Below are positions 42,646 to 52,061 of a DNA stretch of 64,000 bases, piece by piece. Within the stretch, counting starts at the first letter, position 1, and every line of letters starts with the position of its first letter. The notes below the pieces were generated by a model. It was given only the letters and a program-made list of their open reading frames with translations, was not told the origin of the DNA and made no database searches. A program made the translations under genes and the position numbers. This DNA comes from Shewanella psychromarinicola (GTDB lineage Bacteria; Pseudomonadota; Gammaproteobacteria; Enterobacterales; Shewanellaceae). Where the stretch lies: the NCBI RefSeq assembly GCF_003855155.1, contig NZ_CP034073.1, forward strand, positions 4,154,001-4,218,000. Direction: 5' to 3'.

Positions 42646-42702
42646 CTCACCAAAGTGAGTGATTGGACCCATTAGAGTGGCGGGGTAATGACCTAAATAC
42701 TG
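42646..42702 (-). pseudogene. Possible vestigial C-terminus of a lost gene
   Basis: On the minus strand an in-frame segment reads QYLGHYPATLMGPITHFGE followed by TAA and then a terminator. A TAG lies just upstream, so it is not an ORF. Composition and the following terminator suggest the tail of a degraded gene of unknown identity. Weak evidence. Confidence 0.3.
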
Positions 42703-42862
42703 CCCCTATGTATTCAAAAAAATTCCCTATTTGACTCTAATGCAAACACCATCCACCTATATTATTCATTACAAAATCAGCCTCAGTAAATGCCTAATAG
42801 CATGGTAGACTAATGTTGATTTAGCATTATCTGCAGCAACACCTAAAGTACACGAGGTTCAC

Positions 42863-44089
42863 GTGGTATCGCCATCAAAGTTTAATTCATCTCCTGTATC
42901 AGCGGGTATCCCCCATTTAGCGATGCTAATCCCCATGCTTGCCGCCATTGTCGCCATTACACCTCTCGCTATCGACATGTACTTACCGGCAATGTCCACA
43001 TTGGCATTAGGGTTTGATACCGACATCACCACGGTGCAACAATCACTCAGTATTTATTTGGCGGGCTATGCATTGGGCATGCTGATTTTTGGTCCACTGG
43101 CCGATAAAATTGGTCGTCGACCACTGGTTATTTTTGGGTTGTTAGGCTTCACATTGATAAGTTTGTTAATTGCACTGAGTACCAGTATTGAACAGTTTTT
43201 GATGCTGCGCTTTGCCCAAGCATTCATTGGCGCGGCGGCCACGGTTGTGGTTCCGGGCTATATTAAAGAAATTTATGGCGACAATACGGCCAAAGGTATG
43301 TCGTATGTCAGCCTCATCATGATGTTGGCACCATTACTCGCCCCGACGATGGGCAGTTTGATTATGGAACTCGGCGATTGGCACCTGATCTTTTTAAGTC
43401 AAAGTTGCTATGCCATTACGCTACTGGCTTTAGTGTTATTTAAACTTAAAATGCCCAGCGATAAGGACTTAGGCGGGCGCAGTCAAAAATCATTTTTACG
43501 CGCCTACTACACCGTATTTTCCCGTAGTGGGGTCAAACTGAATTTATCTAGCGGCGTATTAACCTCATTTGCCTTCTTTTGCTATTTAACCGCTTCGCCA
43601 TTTATTTACATGGAAGTGTTTCATTTAGATAAATCGTTATTTGCTATTTTATTTAGCACCAATGTGGGCGCCTTGATGCTGGCTAACATTGTTAATTCCA
43701 GAATTGTGACTCGGTTCGGGTCAAAACGCATGTTGCATGTAGCCACCTTTTTTTGCTCCATTGCCGCAACAGGCTTGTTAGCGGTTAATTTACTGGAGTT
43801 AAGTTATCACTTTACCGTGCTGATGCTAATCCCATTAATGGGCTCCCTAGGTGTAATGTCGGTCAATGCTGACGCCATCGTATTAATGAAATTCAAGCAA
43901 GAAACTGGCACAGCAACAGCCGTTATCGGTACCCTCAGATTTGGTTTTGGTGCTGTCGCGGGGCCATTACTGGCGTATTTTTATGACGGTAGCGCAGTGC
44001 CTTTTTCGGCGTTGATGCTTAGTGCAGTATTATTAGTTGGGGTGTGCCAGTTTTTTCAAAGTACCTTACCGAAAAATGATGCCGGCTAA
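42863..44089 (+). CDS. Bcr/CflA-family drug exporter (MFS)
   Basis: 408 residues, 12 predicted membrane segments. Major-facilitator motif A GPLADKIGRRPLV and the Bcr/CflA-type opening PLAIDMYLPAMSTLA. Probably a proton-coupled multidrug or metabolite efflux pump of the inner membrane. GTG start with GAGG five bases upstream. Not in an operon. Confidence 0.92.
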   Translation: MVSPSKFNSSPVSAGIPHLAMLIPMLAAIVAITPLAIDMYLPAMSTLALGFDTDITTVQQSLSIYLAGYALGMLIFGPLADKIGRRPLVIFGLLGFTLISLLIALSTSIEQFLMLRFAQAFIGAAATVVVPGYIKEIYGDNTAKGMSYVSLIMMLAPLLAPTMGSLIMELGDWHLIFLSQSCYAITLLALVLFKLKMPSDKDLGGRSQKSFLRAYYTVFSRSGVKLNLSSGVLTSFAFFCYLTASPFIYMEVFHLDKSLFAILFSTNVGALMLANIVNSRIVTRFGSKRMLHVATFFCSIAATGLLAVNLLELSYHFTVLMLIPLMGSLGVMSVNADAIVLMKFKQETGTATAVIGTLRFGFGAVAGPLLAYFYDGSAVPFSALMLSAVLLVGVCQFFQSTLPKNDAG

Positions 44090-44216
44090 CTAACACTGCG
44101 GTAAACAAGGATAAGGCCATTAATATCGATGGTCTTGTCCTTATGTGAACGCCAAAATATTGAACCCTACCCTTCACTTAAATCAGTCCCATGAATAGCT
44201 TATCTAACGCTACAAA

Positions 44217-44552
44217 TCACTTATCAGAACGACTTACTAATACGGAAAATCTACCCGTTACTCTGTGGCCTTTTTGTTTAGCACATATTAGTGAATAAAT
44301 AACAAACGAAATCGCTGAACTAATCAAGCTGGTAATAAAAAAGCCTACAAACATGTAACCCATTATCCAGGTGTCTAATGTTGATCCGTCAATACCCGGC
44401 TCTGCGCCAATTATAACCACGGCTCGAAGTAAAATCGTTATCACAATAGCAAAGGTAAAACTAATCAATGCGGCTATTTTCATGTAAGAATTGAAACTCA
44501 ATTGAACTCGAGCTTCATATCCATAAACTTGATTAAATTTCTGCGATTCCAT
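44217..44552 (-). CDS. Small inner-membrane protein of unknown function
   Basis: 111 residues with two hydrophobic helices (about 24-49 and 65-89) and a basic C-terminus (CAKQKGHRVTGRF). I do not recognise the family. AGAGGG precedes the ATG, and a G10 tract (minus strand, 44578-44587) lies about 25 bases upstream, where slippage could alter its expression. Confidence 0.6.
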   Translation of the reverse strand: MESQKFNQVYGYEARVQLSFNSYMKIAALISFTFAIVITILLRAVVIIGAEPGIDGSTLDTWIMGYMFVGFFITSLISSAISFVIYSLICAKQKGHRVTGRFSVLVSRSDK

Positions 44553-44651
44553 GTCCGCCCTCTTAGTAACATTGCCACCCCCCCCCCTTTCACAGCAGTT
44601 CAGAGGCAGAGTTCATTAACCGACCTCACCCTACATTTGCAGTTTATCTAG

Positions 44652-45501
44652 GGGCTGTTGATCTTTGTTTAAATTTTGTGCGAAGAAGGTAATCTCGTAT
44701 AATTCACTTCGCCAAAAACAAATACAACGAGATTACCATGCCCCGATTAATGCTCACTGATGAGATGTGGTCGAAGCTAAAAGCTATTCTGCTTGATGAT
44801 AGAGTTTATAACAAGCAAGAGCATCGATTTACGATGGAAGGTATCCTTTACCGATTGCGTGTTGGCTGCCCTTGGCGAGATTTACCTGAATATTTTGGCT
44901 TATGGAATACCATTTACCGTCGATTTTTACTGTGGTCAAGAAAAGGTATTTTACTTAGGCTGTTCAAAACATTATCGACTAATAGTGATACTGAATGGGA
45001 ATTTATTGATGGAAGTTATGTAAAAGCCCATCAACACAGTTCAGGTGCATCATCTGATGAAAATCAAGCAATTGGGTTAAGTCGTGGTGGTAATACAAGC
45101 AAAATCCATCTCGCGGTAGATAGCTATGGTTTACCGATAGAATTCATTGTTACAGGTGGAGAAGTTCATGATAGCAAAGCAGCTAATGCCCTTATTGAAC
45201 TATTGCCACAAAGTCATTTTATTATTGCAGACAAAGGCTACGACAGTGAAGCGATTAGAGATAAAGTGCGTGAATGTGGTTCAAAGCCAGTGATCCCTAG
45301 AAGACAAAATTCGAAGCAAGGAAATGGCGATATCGATTGGTGTTTATACAAATATCGGCATTTAGTTGAAAATGCTTTTGCTCGGCTCAAGCATTTTAGA
45401 GCGATAGCTACCCGCTATGATAAATTGAAAATTAATTTTGAAAGCCTGCTGGCTCTAGCTTGCTCTATAATTTGGCTGCCAATGTGAAAGATCAACAGCC
45501 C
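44652..45501 (+). mobile_element. IS5-family insertion sequence
   Basis: 850 bp. Perfect 15-bp inverted ends GGGCTGTTGATCTTT (44652-44666) and its complement ending at 45501, flanked by CTAG on both sides (44648-44651 and 45502-45505) as target duplication. One intact transposase gene fills the element. A complete and apparently recent insertion between the small membrane protein and ilvI. Confidence 0.93.
44738..45487 (+). CDS. IS5-family transposase
   Basis: 249 residues, uninterrupted. N-terminal DUF4096-like region (LTDEMWSKLKAIL, GCPWRDLPEYFGLWNTIYRRF) and DDE domain with Asp in FIDGSYVKAHQ, Asp in IADKGYDS and Glu in ENAFARLKHFR. Many relatives need a frameshift between two ORFs; here a single frame carries the whole protein. 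Confidence 0.95.
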   Translation: MPRLMLTDEMWSKLKAILLDDRVYNKQEHRFTMEGILYRLRVGCPWRDLPEYFGLWNTIYRRFLLWSRKGILLRLFKTLSTNSDTEWEFIDGSYVKAHQHSSGASSDENQAIGLSRGGNTSKIHLAVDSYGLPIEFIVTGGEVHDSKAANALIELLPQSHFIIADKGYDSEAIRDKVRECGSKPVIPRRQNSKQGNGDIDWCLYKYRHLVENAFARLKHFRAIATRYDKLKINFESLLALACSIIWLPM

Positions 45502-45505
45502 CTAG

Positions 45506-45830
45506 TCTGAAACCGTTAGATTTTGATTATAGGTCTTATGGCGCCTTGCGATTACTTGTACATCTTATATACCGCCCCCAAATAAGTTCATAAACATGAA
45601 ACTATTTCAAGCTTGAAAAATAATTAACTAAAGTAGTTGCAGTAAAAATAAATTTACATAAGATGGAAGGAAGAGCTAAGTCAGTCTCTGATGGACAAGT
45701 TGTTGAATTTAACTGCTGTTAATTCAATCCTCGAGTTTGAATTACCCTTCAAACTTATTTATTCAAACGATTACCGTCGTTGTATACAAGATACTGTTTA
45801 CCATACGGTAACTTAACAAGGATTTATTTC
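45506..45830. other. ilvI upstream region
   Basis: 325 AT-rich bases between the IS5 element and ilvI. In E. coli this interval holds Lrp sites; here A/T-rich stretches are present but no site can be defined by eye. An inverted TACC-atac-GGTA lies just before the gene (about 45798-45811). Confidence 0.4.
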
Positions 45831-47549
45831 ATGGAAAAGCTTTCTGGCGCGAATATGATCGTGCGCTCATTAATTGATGAAGGTGTCAGCCATATCTTCG
45901 GTTATCCCGGCGGTTCAGTATTAGACATCTACGATTCTCTGCATACAACATCTGGTATAGAACACATCTTAGTTCGTCATGAACAAGCTGCGGTGCATAT
46001 GGCTGATGGCTATGCACGAGCCACGGGTAAAGTGGGCGTAGTGTTAGTGACTTCCGGTCCTGGTGCAACCAATGCCATCACAGGTATTGCCACCGCTTAC
46101 ATGGACTCCATTCCATTAGTGGTGTTGTCTGGTCAAGTGCCAAGTAATTTAATTGGTAATGACGCCTTCCAAGAATGCGACATGATTGGTATTTCACGCC
46201 CTATCGTAAAGCACAGTTTTTTAATAACCGATGCTAAAGACATTCCAGAAACGGTCAAAAAAGCCTTTTTCATTGCCGCGACAGGTCGTCCCGGACCAGT
46301 CGTTATTGACTTGCCAAAAGACTGCTTAAGCCCAGATATACTGCATGAATATGTTTACCCAGACAGCGTTAAAATGCGCTCGTACAATCCAACGACAGCA
46401 GGTCATAAAGGCCAAATTCGTCGAGGCTTGCAAGCTCTACTGGCCGCTAAAAAGCCGGTGTTATATGTCGGTGGTGGCGCGGTTATCTCAGGTTGTGATG
46501 CACAACTCCTTGCCCTTGCGGAACGCTTGAACATTCCCGTAGTCAGCACCCTAATGGGATTAGGCGCCTTTCCTGGCACCCATAAGCAGAGTTTAGGCAT
46601 GCTAGGAATGCATGGTTTATATGAAGCCAATATGGCGATGCACAACACCGATTTAATTTTTGGTATTGGGGTCCGTTTCGATGACCGCACCACCAACAAT
46701 GTTGAAAAATATTGCCCCAATGCAACCATTTTACACATCGATATTGATCCATCGTCTATTTCTAAAACCGTCAGAGTCGATATTCCAATTGTTGGCTCTG
46801 CCGATAATATTCTAGATGGTATGTTAGATCTACTTGATGAGTCTAAAGCCACTAATGATGTTGCCGCTATTACCGCATGGTGGGGCGATATCGAAATTTG
46901 GCGCTCACGTAAGAGTTTAGAGTTCGATCGTACAACCGATAGGATCAAGCCACAGCAAGTTATTGAAACATTGTACAAACTCACTAATGGTGACGCTTAT
47001 GTGGCGTCTGATGTAGGTCAACATCAAATGTTTGCCGCCTTGTATTATCCTTTTGATAAACCCCGCCGTTGGATTAACTCAGGTGGATTAGGCACCATGG
47101 GCTTTGGTTTACCTGCGGCGATGGGCGTTAAGATGGCCTTCCCAGAGGCAACCGTAGTGTGTGTCACCGGTGATGGCTCTATCCAAATGAATATTCAGGA
47201 GCTTTCAACGGCACTACAATATGATACTCCTGTTAAAATCATCAACTTAAATAACCGTTTCCTTGGTATGGTAAAACAATGGCAAGACATGATTTACTCT
47301 GGTCGTCATTCCCATTCTTATATGGATTCTGTGCCTAATTTTGCCAAAATTGCAGAAGCCTATGGTCATGTTGGTATGAACATTAATCATCCAGATGAAC
47401 TTGAGTCTAAGCTGGCTGAAGCGTTAGCGATGAAGGACAAATTAGTGTTTGTTGATATCAGCGTAGACGAGACCGAACACGTCTACCCTATGCTCATTCG
47501 CGGCGGTGCGATGAGCGACATGTGGCTAAGCAAAACGGAGAAAAGCTAA
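45831..47549 (+). CDS. ilvI: Acetolactate synthase III large subunit
   Basis: ThDP enzyme starting branched-chain amino acid synthesis (pyruvate to acetolactate, or with 2-oxobutyrate to acetohydroxybutyrate). 572 residues. Catalytic Glu in [16 protein letters not shown]; ThDP motif [18 protein letters not shown] ending in NLNN; FAD domain in the middle. Start at 45831 with AAGG eight bases upstream; an in-frame start at 45780 is not supported. Its TAA overlaps the ilvH ATG (TAATG). Confidence 0.96.
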   Translation: MEKLSGANMIVRSLIDEGVSHIFGYPGGSVLDIYDSLHTTSGIEHILVRHEQAAVHMADGYARATGKVGVVLVTSGPGATNAITGIATAYMDSIPLVVLSGQVPSNLIGNDAFQECDMIGISRPIVKHSFLITDAKDIPETVKKAFFIAATGRPGPVVIDLPKDCLSPDILHEYVYPDSVKMRSYNPTTAGHKGQIRRGLQALLAAKKPVLYVGGGAVISGCDAQLLALAERLNIPVVSTLMGLGAFPGTHKQSLGMLGMHGLYEANMAMHNTDLIFGIGVRFDDRTTNNVEKYCPNATILHIDIDPSSISKTVRVDIPIVGSADNILDGMLDLLDESKATNDVAAITAWWGDIEIWRSRKSLEFDRTTDRIKPQQVIETLYKLTNGDAYVASDVGQHQMFAALYYPFDKPRRWINSGGLGTMGFGLPAAMGVKMAFPEATVVCVTGDGSIQMNIQELSTALQYDTPVKIINLNNRFLGMVKQWQDMIYSGRHSHSYMDSVPNFAKIAEAYGHVGMNINHPDELESKLAEALAMKDKLVFVDISVDETEHVYPMLIRGGAMSDMWLSKTEKS

Positions 47550-48043
47550 TGCGTCGTATTATTTCTGTATTACTTGAAAACCAACCGGGCGCATTGTCAC
47601 GAGTGGTGGGGTTATTTTCTCAGCGCGGTTACAACATTGAAAGCTTAACCGTTGCGCCCACTGAAGATATTACCTTGTCACGCTTAAATATTACCGTGAT
47701 TGCCGATGCAAATATTCTTGAGCAAATTGAAAAACAATTGCATAAGCTTATCGATATTTTAAAAGTGGCTAACATTACTGAGTCGCCCCACATCGAACGT
47801 GAAATTGCCTTAGTTAAAGTTAAAGCTCAAGGCGATCAACGTGAAGAAGTTAAACGCACGGCGGATATTTTTCGCGGTCAAATCGTCGATGTCACCGCCA
47901 ATATTTATACTATTCAAATGGTCGGAACCAGCGATAAAATTGATGCCTTTATCCATGCGATCACCGATATGACCAAGGTGATTGAAATATCACGTTCAGG
48001 TGTGGTCGGTTTAGCCCGGGGGGAAAAATCAATGAAAGCTTAA
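47549..48043 (+). CDS. ilvH: Acetolactate synthase III regulatory subunit
   Basis: 164 residues. N-terminal ACT domain (RRIISVLLENQPGALSRVVGLFSQRGYNIESL) that confers valine feedback inhibition, and the C-terminal acetolactate-synthase small-subunit domain. Start at 47549, translationally coupled to ilvI and preceded by GGAG. Confidence 0.96.
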   Translation: MRRIISVLLENQPGALSRVVGLFSQRGYNIESLTVAPTEDITLSRLNITVIADANILEQIEKQLHKLIDILKVANITESPHIEREIALVKVKAQGDQREEVKRTADIFRGQIVDVTANIYTIQMVGTSDKIDAFIHAITDMTKVIEISRSGVVGLARGEKSMKA

Positions 48044-48061
48044 TGGCAGCTTGGCTAATAG

Positions 48062-48093
48062 AAAAGCAGAGTCCTTTTGGGCGCTGCTTTTTT
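48062..48093 (+). terminator. ilvIH terminator
   Basis: Stem AAAAGCAG / CTGCTTTT followed by a T-run, shortly after ilvH. Confidence 0.78.
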
Positions 48094-48265
48094 ATTGACG
48101 ATAAAGCGAAGTTACCGATAATATTTCACTGACTTCGCTTTAATTTGTACATTAACCTTCAATCAAACATTTGGCTTCAACGCTAAAGACTTTCATGCCT
48201 CTGAACGTCCAAAACCGTCAAACTTTCCAGTCTCCACTATCAGCAAGTCATTAACCGCATTATCG

Positions 48266-48892
48266 TTAGCTGTATAACGGTTTTGCCTCCAAGGGTTTAG
48301 CTTCAACAATATATCGATATTCAGCATTACCGCTGAGTTGATCAAATGGATAACAGGTTATCAAGGTTAAGTGACTATCTGGCGTGGGGGCAAGCACCTC
48401 AATGTCGGTTTCATGTACTACTTGTGTCGCGGTTATTTGATATAACACCCGTTCGCCAGCAGTACTATAAAGCTCAATAATATCGCCTACTTTAACGTAT
48501 TGTAAACGCATAAAATGGCTGTCACGATGGCCCGCAATGATCATATGTCCCTGATCCCCCAACGCCGCGCCGCCTAACATCAACCCAGGACCAAAGGCTA
48601 AATTGCGCCCAGATGCCCCCGCTAACACATATAAGTCACTCCCCAATGGTTGTAAACCATCGGTTTGTTGTTGCAACACGCGCATTTTAGCCACCGGGTG
48701 GGTGTCAGCCCAAGACCAAGGTTTATGCGGTTGATTATCCACCAAGGTTTTTTCAAATGCTCGCTCAATCAAAAATTGGGCAAAATGGGCCTTAGCTTGC
48801 ATATAACCTCCCTGTATCAATAGTCCACAACCCAACACACTTGTCAGCACAATAACAATCCAGTGCTTGGCCGGTGATATTGTTCGCTGCAT
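48266..48892 (-). CDS. Sortase of the proteobacterial dedicated sortase system
   Basis: 208-residue transpeptidase with an N-terminal membrane anchor (about 11-30) and periplasmic catalytic domain. The sortase triad is intact: His122 in IIAGHRDSH, Cys180 in LITCYPF, Arg193 in AEYRYIV. It matches the 'marine proteobacterial sortase' type (TIGR03784, named from memory). The GGAGG six bases before the ATG is strong. It lies 14 bases after its predicted substrate and is the last gene of the minus-strand unit. Its sole visible client is the LPQTG protein upstream. Confidence 0.92.
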   Translation of the reverse strand: MQRTISPAKHWIVIVLTSVLGCGLLIQGGYMQAKAHFAQFLIERAFEKTLVDNQPHKPWSWADTHPVAKMRVLQQQTDGLQPLGSDLYVLAGASGRNLAFGPGLMLGGAALGDQGHMIIAGHRDSHFMRLQYVKVGDIIELYSTAGERVLYQITATQVVHETDIEVLAPTPDSHLTLITCYPFDQLSGNAEYRYIVEAKPLEAKPLYS

Positions 48893-48906
48893 ATTCTACC
48901 TCCAAC

Positions 48907-51078
48907 TTACTCATTTGATTCAATCACTAACAATTGGCCCGGTAAGCATTGTCTTAACCATAAATAGTGCAGTAATCCTAAGCTCAGCAGGCTAAAACCA
49001 ATTAATAACCATAACCGACTGCTGGTCCCCGTTTGTGGCAACACTTGCGAAGAAGACGGTGCAGCTTGTAAACCATGGGGCATATGAGGCTGCAATTTGA
49101 CATCAATGGGGCTATCAATCAATGGATTCACCGGAGTGACATCCACTGCGACTAAACTCGTTTGGCTGGTCACTAAGTGATACAAGATCCCTAATGCTTC
49201 CACTTGTTTATTGACGCGGTCGCGGCTGGCATTGTCTTTATAAAGCTCAAGTGATGTTATTTGCGCATTTGCCCATAACAAATCAATGCCCTTAGCAGCT
49301 TGGTTATTTTCAAAATCAAGCTGTTGCTGCCAATACTGGCCATTAATATTGCCCGACACTATGATGGGTTGCTGCTGATGTGATGCTGATTTAATGCTTA
49401 CCCAAAGCGGTTCGTTTTGATATAAATCGCTAATCGTCGTCGGCCAATAATCTGGCACGCTGCCATCAAGGTAGTGCAAGCCAATATTGGTCAACACCGG
49501 CTGCTCAATTTTATTCAGCAATTGCTCAATTTTTTGCTGCACTTCTGACTCATCACCAATGTAGGTAAATGTGCCACGTCCCATAGTCGCGGCTCGGCGC
49601 ATAAAATCTGAATTTGGCGCCGAGCCAATACCCACCGTGAATAAGCGGCTGTCACCCAATTGATCGTTAATAAGCTGATACAACTCATGTTCGTTGCCAA
49701 CAGCACCGTCGGTCATAAAAATCACTTGGCGCAACATATCACTGCGTATATCGGTTTGATTAGAATCTTGCTGCACACTATCCACCAGCGCGGTTTGAAG
49801 TGCACTGCGCATTTCGGTGCCACCATCAGCCTCTAATGCATAAATAAACCGCTTGGCTCGATCAATATTACGACTATTGGCTGGCAATGGTGTCGCTGAC
49901 AACATGCTCACGTCACTATTAAATTCGATAATATTAAAGGTGTCGATATCACGCAGCCCCGCAAGCGCAAATGGCAACGCTTGTTTGGCTTGAGTGATTG
50001 ACTGACCTGACATTGAACCTGAGGTATCGATCACCAAAATCAGTTCTCGAGCAATAAGATGTTGCTCACTGACCTCGACACTGGGCGGCATTAACATCAC
50101 CAGCGAGTACAAACTGTTGTCGACGGGATGGGATTGTCCTTGCAATGGATCGGTGCCATTAACCTTGTTGATTTCAAAATAGCTTTTAACATCGGCTTCA
50201 ACATGGGTTTTACCGGTTTGATAAAAGGTTGCCGCTTGCGGTAATGCGCCAACATTGGCTTGCCATTGCAACACAAAATCGCGATCGGCAATTTGCTTAC
50301 CAGTAAAACTCACACTGTATAGATGACCCTTGTTAGATTGTTTAATCGGATGATACAGACTGCTAAGGGATGTCAATTCAAAACCAGCATCAATGCTCAC
50401 TTGCATATTGACCTGCGTATCGATCTGCGTGTTGGCCATTAATTCAGGCTGAGCTAGCGGCTCTACGCCATGATTATCTTGCGGGTTATAACGCGGGGTA
50501 ATCGCTAATGGGAAACGTAAACTAAACACTCCATCGCTATATTCAATCTTTTGCTGATAACTGATCTCAACCACTAATTGTCCGTGCGGCGCTAAGTTAG
50601 CCACCTCTGATATAAACAAGTTACGTCGCTGTTGCTGTAACAAGCTAGCCTGTTTGCCTTGCTTTTTTGCGGTTTCAAAAGTGTGTAACGCTTGTTTTTT
50701 AGGTTGGATTTGTCCGTTAATGACTTTGTCACCGATGCGTAATGCCATGCTATCGACTGCTGCCGTTTCAGGTAACGGAAATAAATAGCGCCCATTAACC
50801 CATAGATCCGAGTCATTAATAAAAACTTGTTTAACCGTGACTCGATTAAGTAAGCCCGATACTTTCATACTGACTTGCGTGTCCAAAGCCAAGGCTTGTA
50901 TCACCTGGCCTTGTTGAAAATACACTAAGCTGCCTTGGGTGATATCGTCATCTTGATATCCTGCCGGTGATGCATGCACAGTTGTAACACTGGCATTAAC
51001 AACAATAAATAGACATAAGTACAGCAACTTACCGACATGATGTACAGACAAACGTGTTACAAAAAAAAACGGCTGCAT
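48907..51078 (-). CDS. LPQTG-anchored VIT / von Willebrand A surface protein (sortase substrate)
   Basis: 723 residues. Signal peptide (about 1-36), VIT domain (about 44-175, VSGLLNRVTVKQVF, as in inter-alpha-trypsin inhibitor heavy chains), then a vWA domain (about 345-520) with an intact MIDAS motif DTSGSMS (Asp351-Ser355). At the C-terminus comes LPQTG (680-684), a hydrophobic segment and a short polar tail. This is the 'marine proteobacterial sortase target protein' family (TIGR03788, from memory). The metal-dependent vWA domain suggests ligand binding at the cell surface. AAGGA lies six bases before the ATG, at the foot of a hairpin. Confidence 0.9.
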   Translation of the reverse strand: MQPFFFVTRLSVHHVGKLLYLCLFIVVNASVTTVHASPAGYQDDDITQGSLVYFQQGQVIQALALDTQVSMKVSGLLNRVTVKQVFINDSDLWVNGRYLFPLPETAAVDSMALRIGDKVINGQIQPKKQALHTFETAKKQGKQASLLQQQRRNLFISEVANLAPHGQLVVEISYQQKIEYSDGVFSLRFPLAITPRYNPQDNHGVEPLAQPELMANTQIDTQVNMQVSIDAGFELTSLSSLYHPIKQSNKGHLYSVSFTGKQIADRDFVLQWQANVGALPQAATFYQTGKTHVEADVKSYFEINKVNGTDPLQGQSHPVDNSLYSLVMLMPPSVEVSEQHLIARELILVIDTSGSMSGQSITQAKQALPFALAGLRDIDTFNIIEFNSDVSMLSATPLPANSRNIDRAKRFIYALEADGGTEMRSALQTALVDSVQQDSNQTDIRSDMLRQVIFMTDGAVGNEHELYQLINDQLGDSRLFTVGIGSAPNSDFMRRAATMGRGTFTYIGDESEVQQKIEQLLNKIEQPVLTNIGLHYLDGSVPDYWPTTISDLYQNEPLWVSIKSASHQQQPIIVSGNINGQYWQQQLDFENNQAAKGIDLLWANAQITSLELYKDNASRDRVNKQVEALGILYHLVTSQTSLVAVDVTPVNPLIDSPIDVKLQPHMPHGLQAAPSSSQVLPQTGTSSRLWLLIGFSLLSLGLLHYLWLRQCLPGQLLVIESNE

Positions 51079-51089
51079 AGCGGATCCTT

Positions 51090-51127
51090 ACCCATAGGCT
51101 GCAACACCATTGTTTGCGCCTATGGGT
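51090..51127 (-). promoter_or_regulatory. Leader hairpin before the sortase-substrate gene
   Basis: A perfect 10-bp inverted repeat ACCCATAGGC / GCCTATGGGT (51090-51099 and 51118-51127). On the minus strand its 3' arm runs directly into the ribosome site AAGGA of the substrate gene. It has no T-run, so it is not a simple terminator. It may affect translation or stability between the OmpA-like gene and the substrate gene. Confidence 0.55.
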
Positions 51128-51178
51128 CATATTCAAAACAACAAAGAAAATTGACTGGGTATTTAACTCGTGGTGAGT

Positions 51179-51940
51179 TTAATTCGCGGCTAATTCAGCA
51201 CCCGGCGCCATTAACTTGATCGTGACGCGACGATCAAAAAAGTCATTTTCAAAATTTTGTTGTTGGTGCATTGGCAAACTAGCGCCATAAGCTTGTCCGT
51301 GCAGACGTTGCCGTTCAATGCCCTGTGCAACCAAATATTGAGTTACTTCAGCCAAACGCTGTTCAGACAAAGCTTGGTTAAAATCATTATCGCCACGGCG
51401 GTCGGCATAACCGGTTAAATCAATGGTCAGTTCTGGTGACAAGTTCATCATGTAAGCCACATTATCTAACTGCTGCTCGAATAACGGTTCAATATGGCTC
51501 GATCCTGTCTTAAACTGCACATGCATCCCAATAGTTAACTCATTAAGTGTTCGTTGTTGATTGGCTTTTTGTTCTGCTAAGCTCGACTGTAATTGATAGT
51601 ATTTATCTGACACCTGCTCCAATGTTTGCTGTTTAGTGTTGAGTGCTATTAATTGCTCGTTGGTTTGAGCCAACTGTTGATTTTTCGCCACTAACTGTTG
51701 TTTTTGTTGGGCTAATTCGGCATCGTCTCCAACCGTTTTACCAATAAATGTGCCAGTTAATGCACCAATAAAGGCACCTACAGGGCCGCCAATCACAGCA
51801 CCCAGTACAATCCCAGAACTTAACCCCACCAGTTCTTCAGTGTGTTCACGTTCAGCAGAAATGTCAGCGTCATTCGCCCAGCTCATATTTGAAACCATCA
51901 TAGTGCTGATCATTGTTGCGGCAATAAGTTGCTTTTTCAT
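51179..51940 (-). CDS. pdsO: OmpA-family protein of the dedicated sortase system (PdsO)
   Basis: 253 residues. Signal peptide (cut near SWA-NDA), a glycine-zipper stretch (about 40-72, VLGAVIGGPVGAFIGALTG) that could insert in a membrane, a coiled coil (about 75-135) and a C-terminal OmpA/peptidoglycan-binding domain (about 150-250, LTGYADRRGDNDFNQALSEQR). Corresponds to the 'proteobacterial sortase system OmpA family protein' (TIGR03789, from memory). First gene of the minus-strand sortase unit, divergent from the regulator. It may tether the substrate complex to the cell wall. Confidence 0.9.
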   Translation of the reverse strand: MKKQLIAATMISTMMVSNMSWANDADISAEREHTEELVGLSSGIVLGAVIGGPVGAFIGALTGTFIGKTVGDDAELAQQKQQLVAKNQQLAQTNEQLIALNTKQQTLEQVSDKYYQLQSSLAEQKANQQRTLNELTIGMHVQFKTGSSHIEPLFEQQLDNVAYMMNLSPELTIDLTGYADRRGDNDFNQALSEQRLAEVTQYLVAQGIERQRLHGQAYGASLPMHQQQNFENDFFDRRVTIKLMAPGAELAAN

Positions 51941-52061
51941 AAAGAATCCCTTTTAGCGGTAGTTTAAAAATGAATGTCATCATCAATACATGAGTTAATG
52001 TGTGGCTGATTAACTCTATGTCGCTATTAAACACCCCATACATGGCTTTATTTGGGTTCAA

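Noticed and set aside
49515..50816. Several open frames inside the sortase-substrate gene
   Set aside because: They are alternative-frame shadows of an intact 723-residue protein with clear domains.
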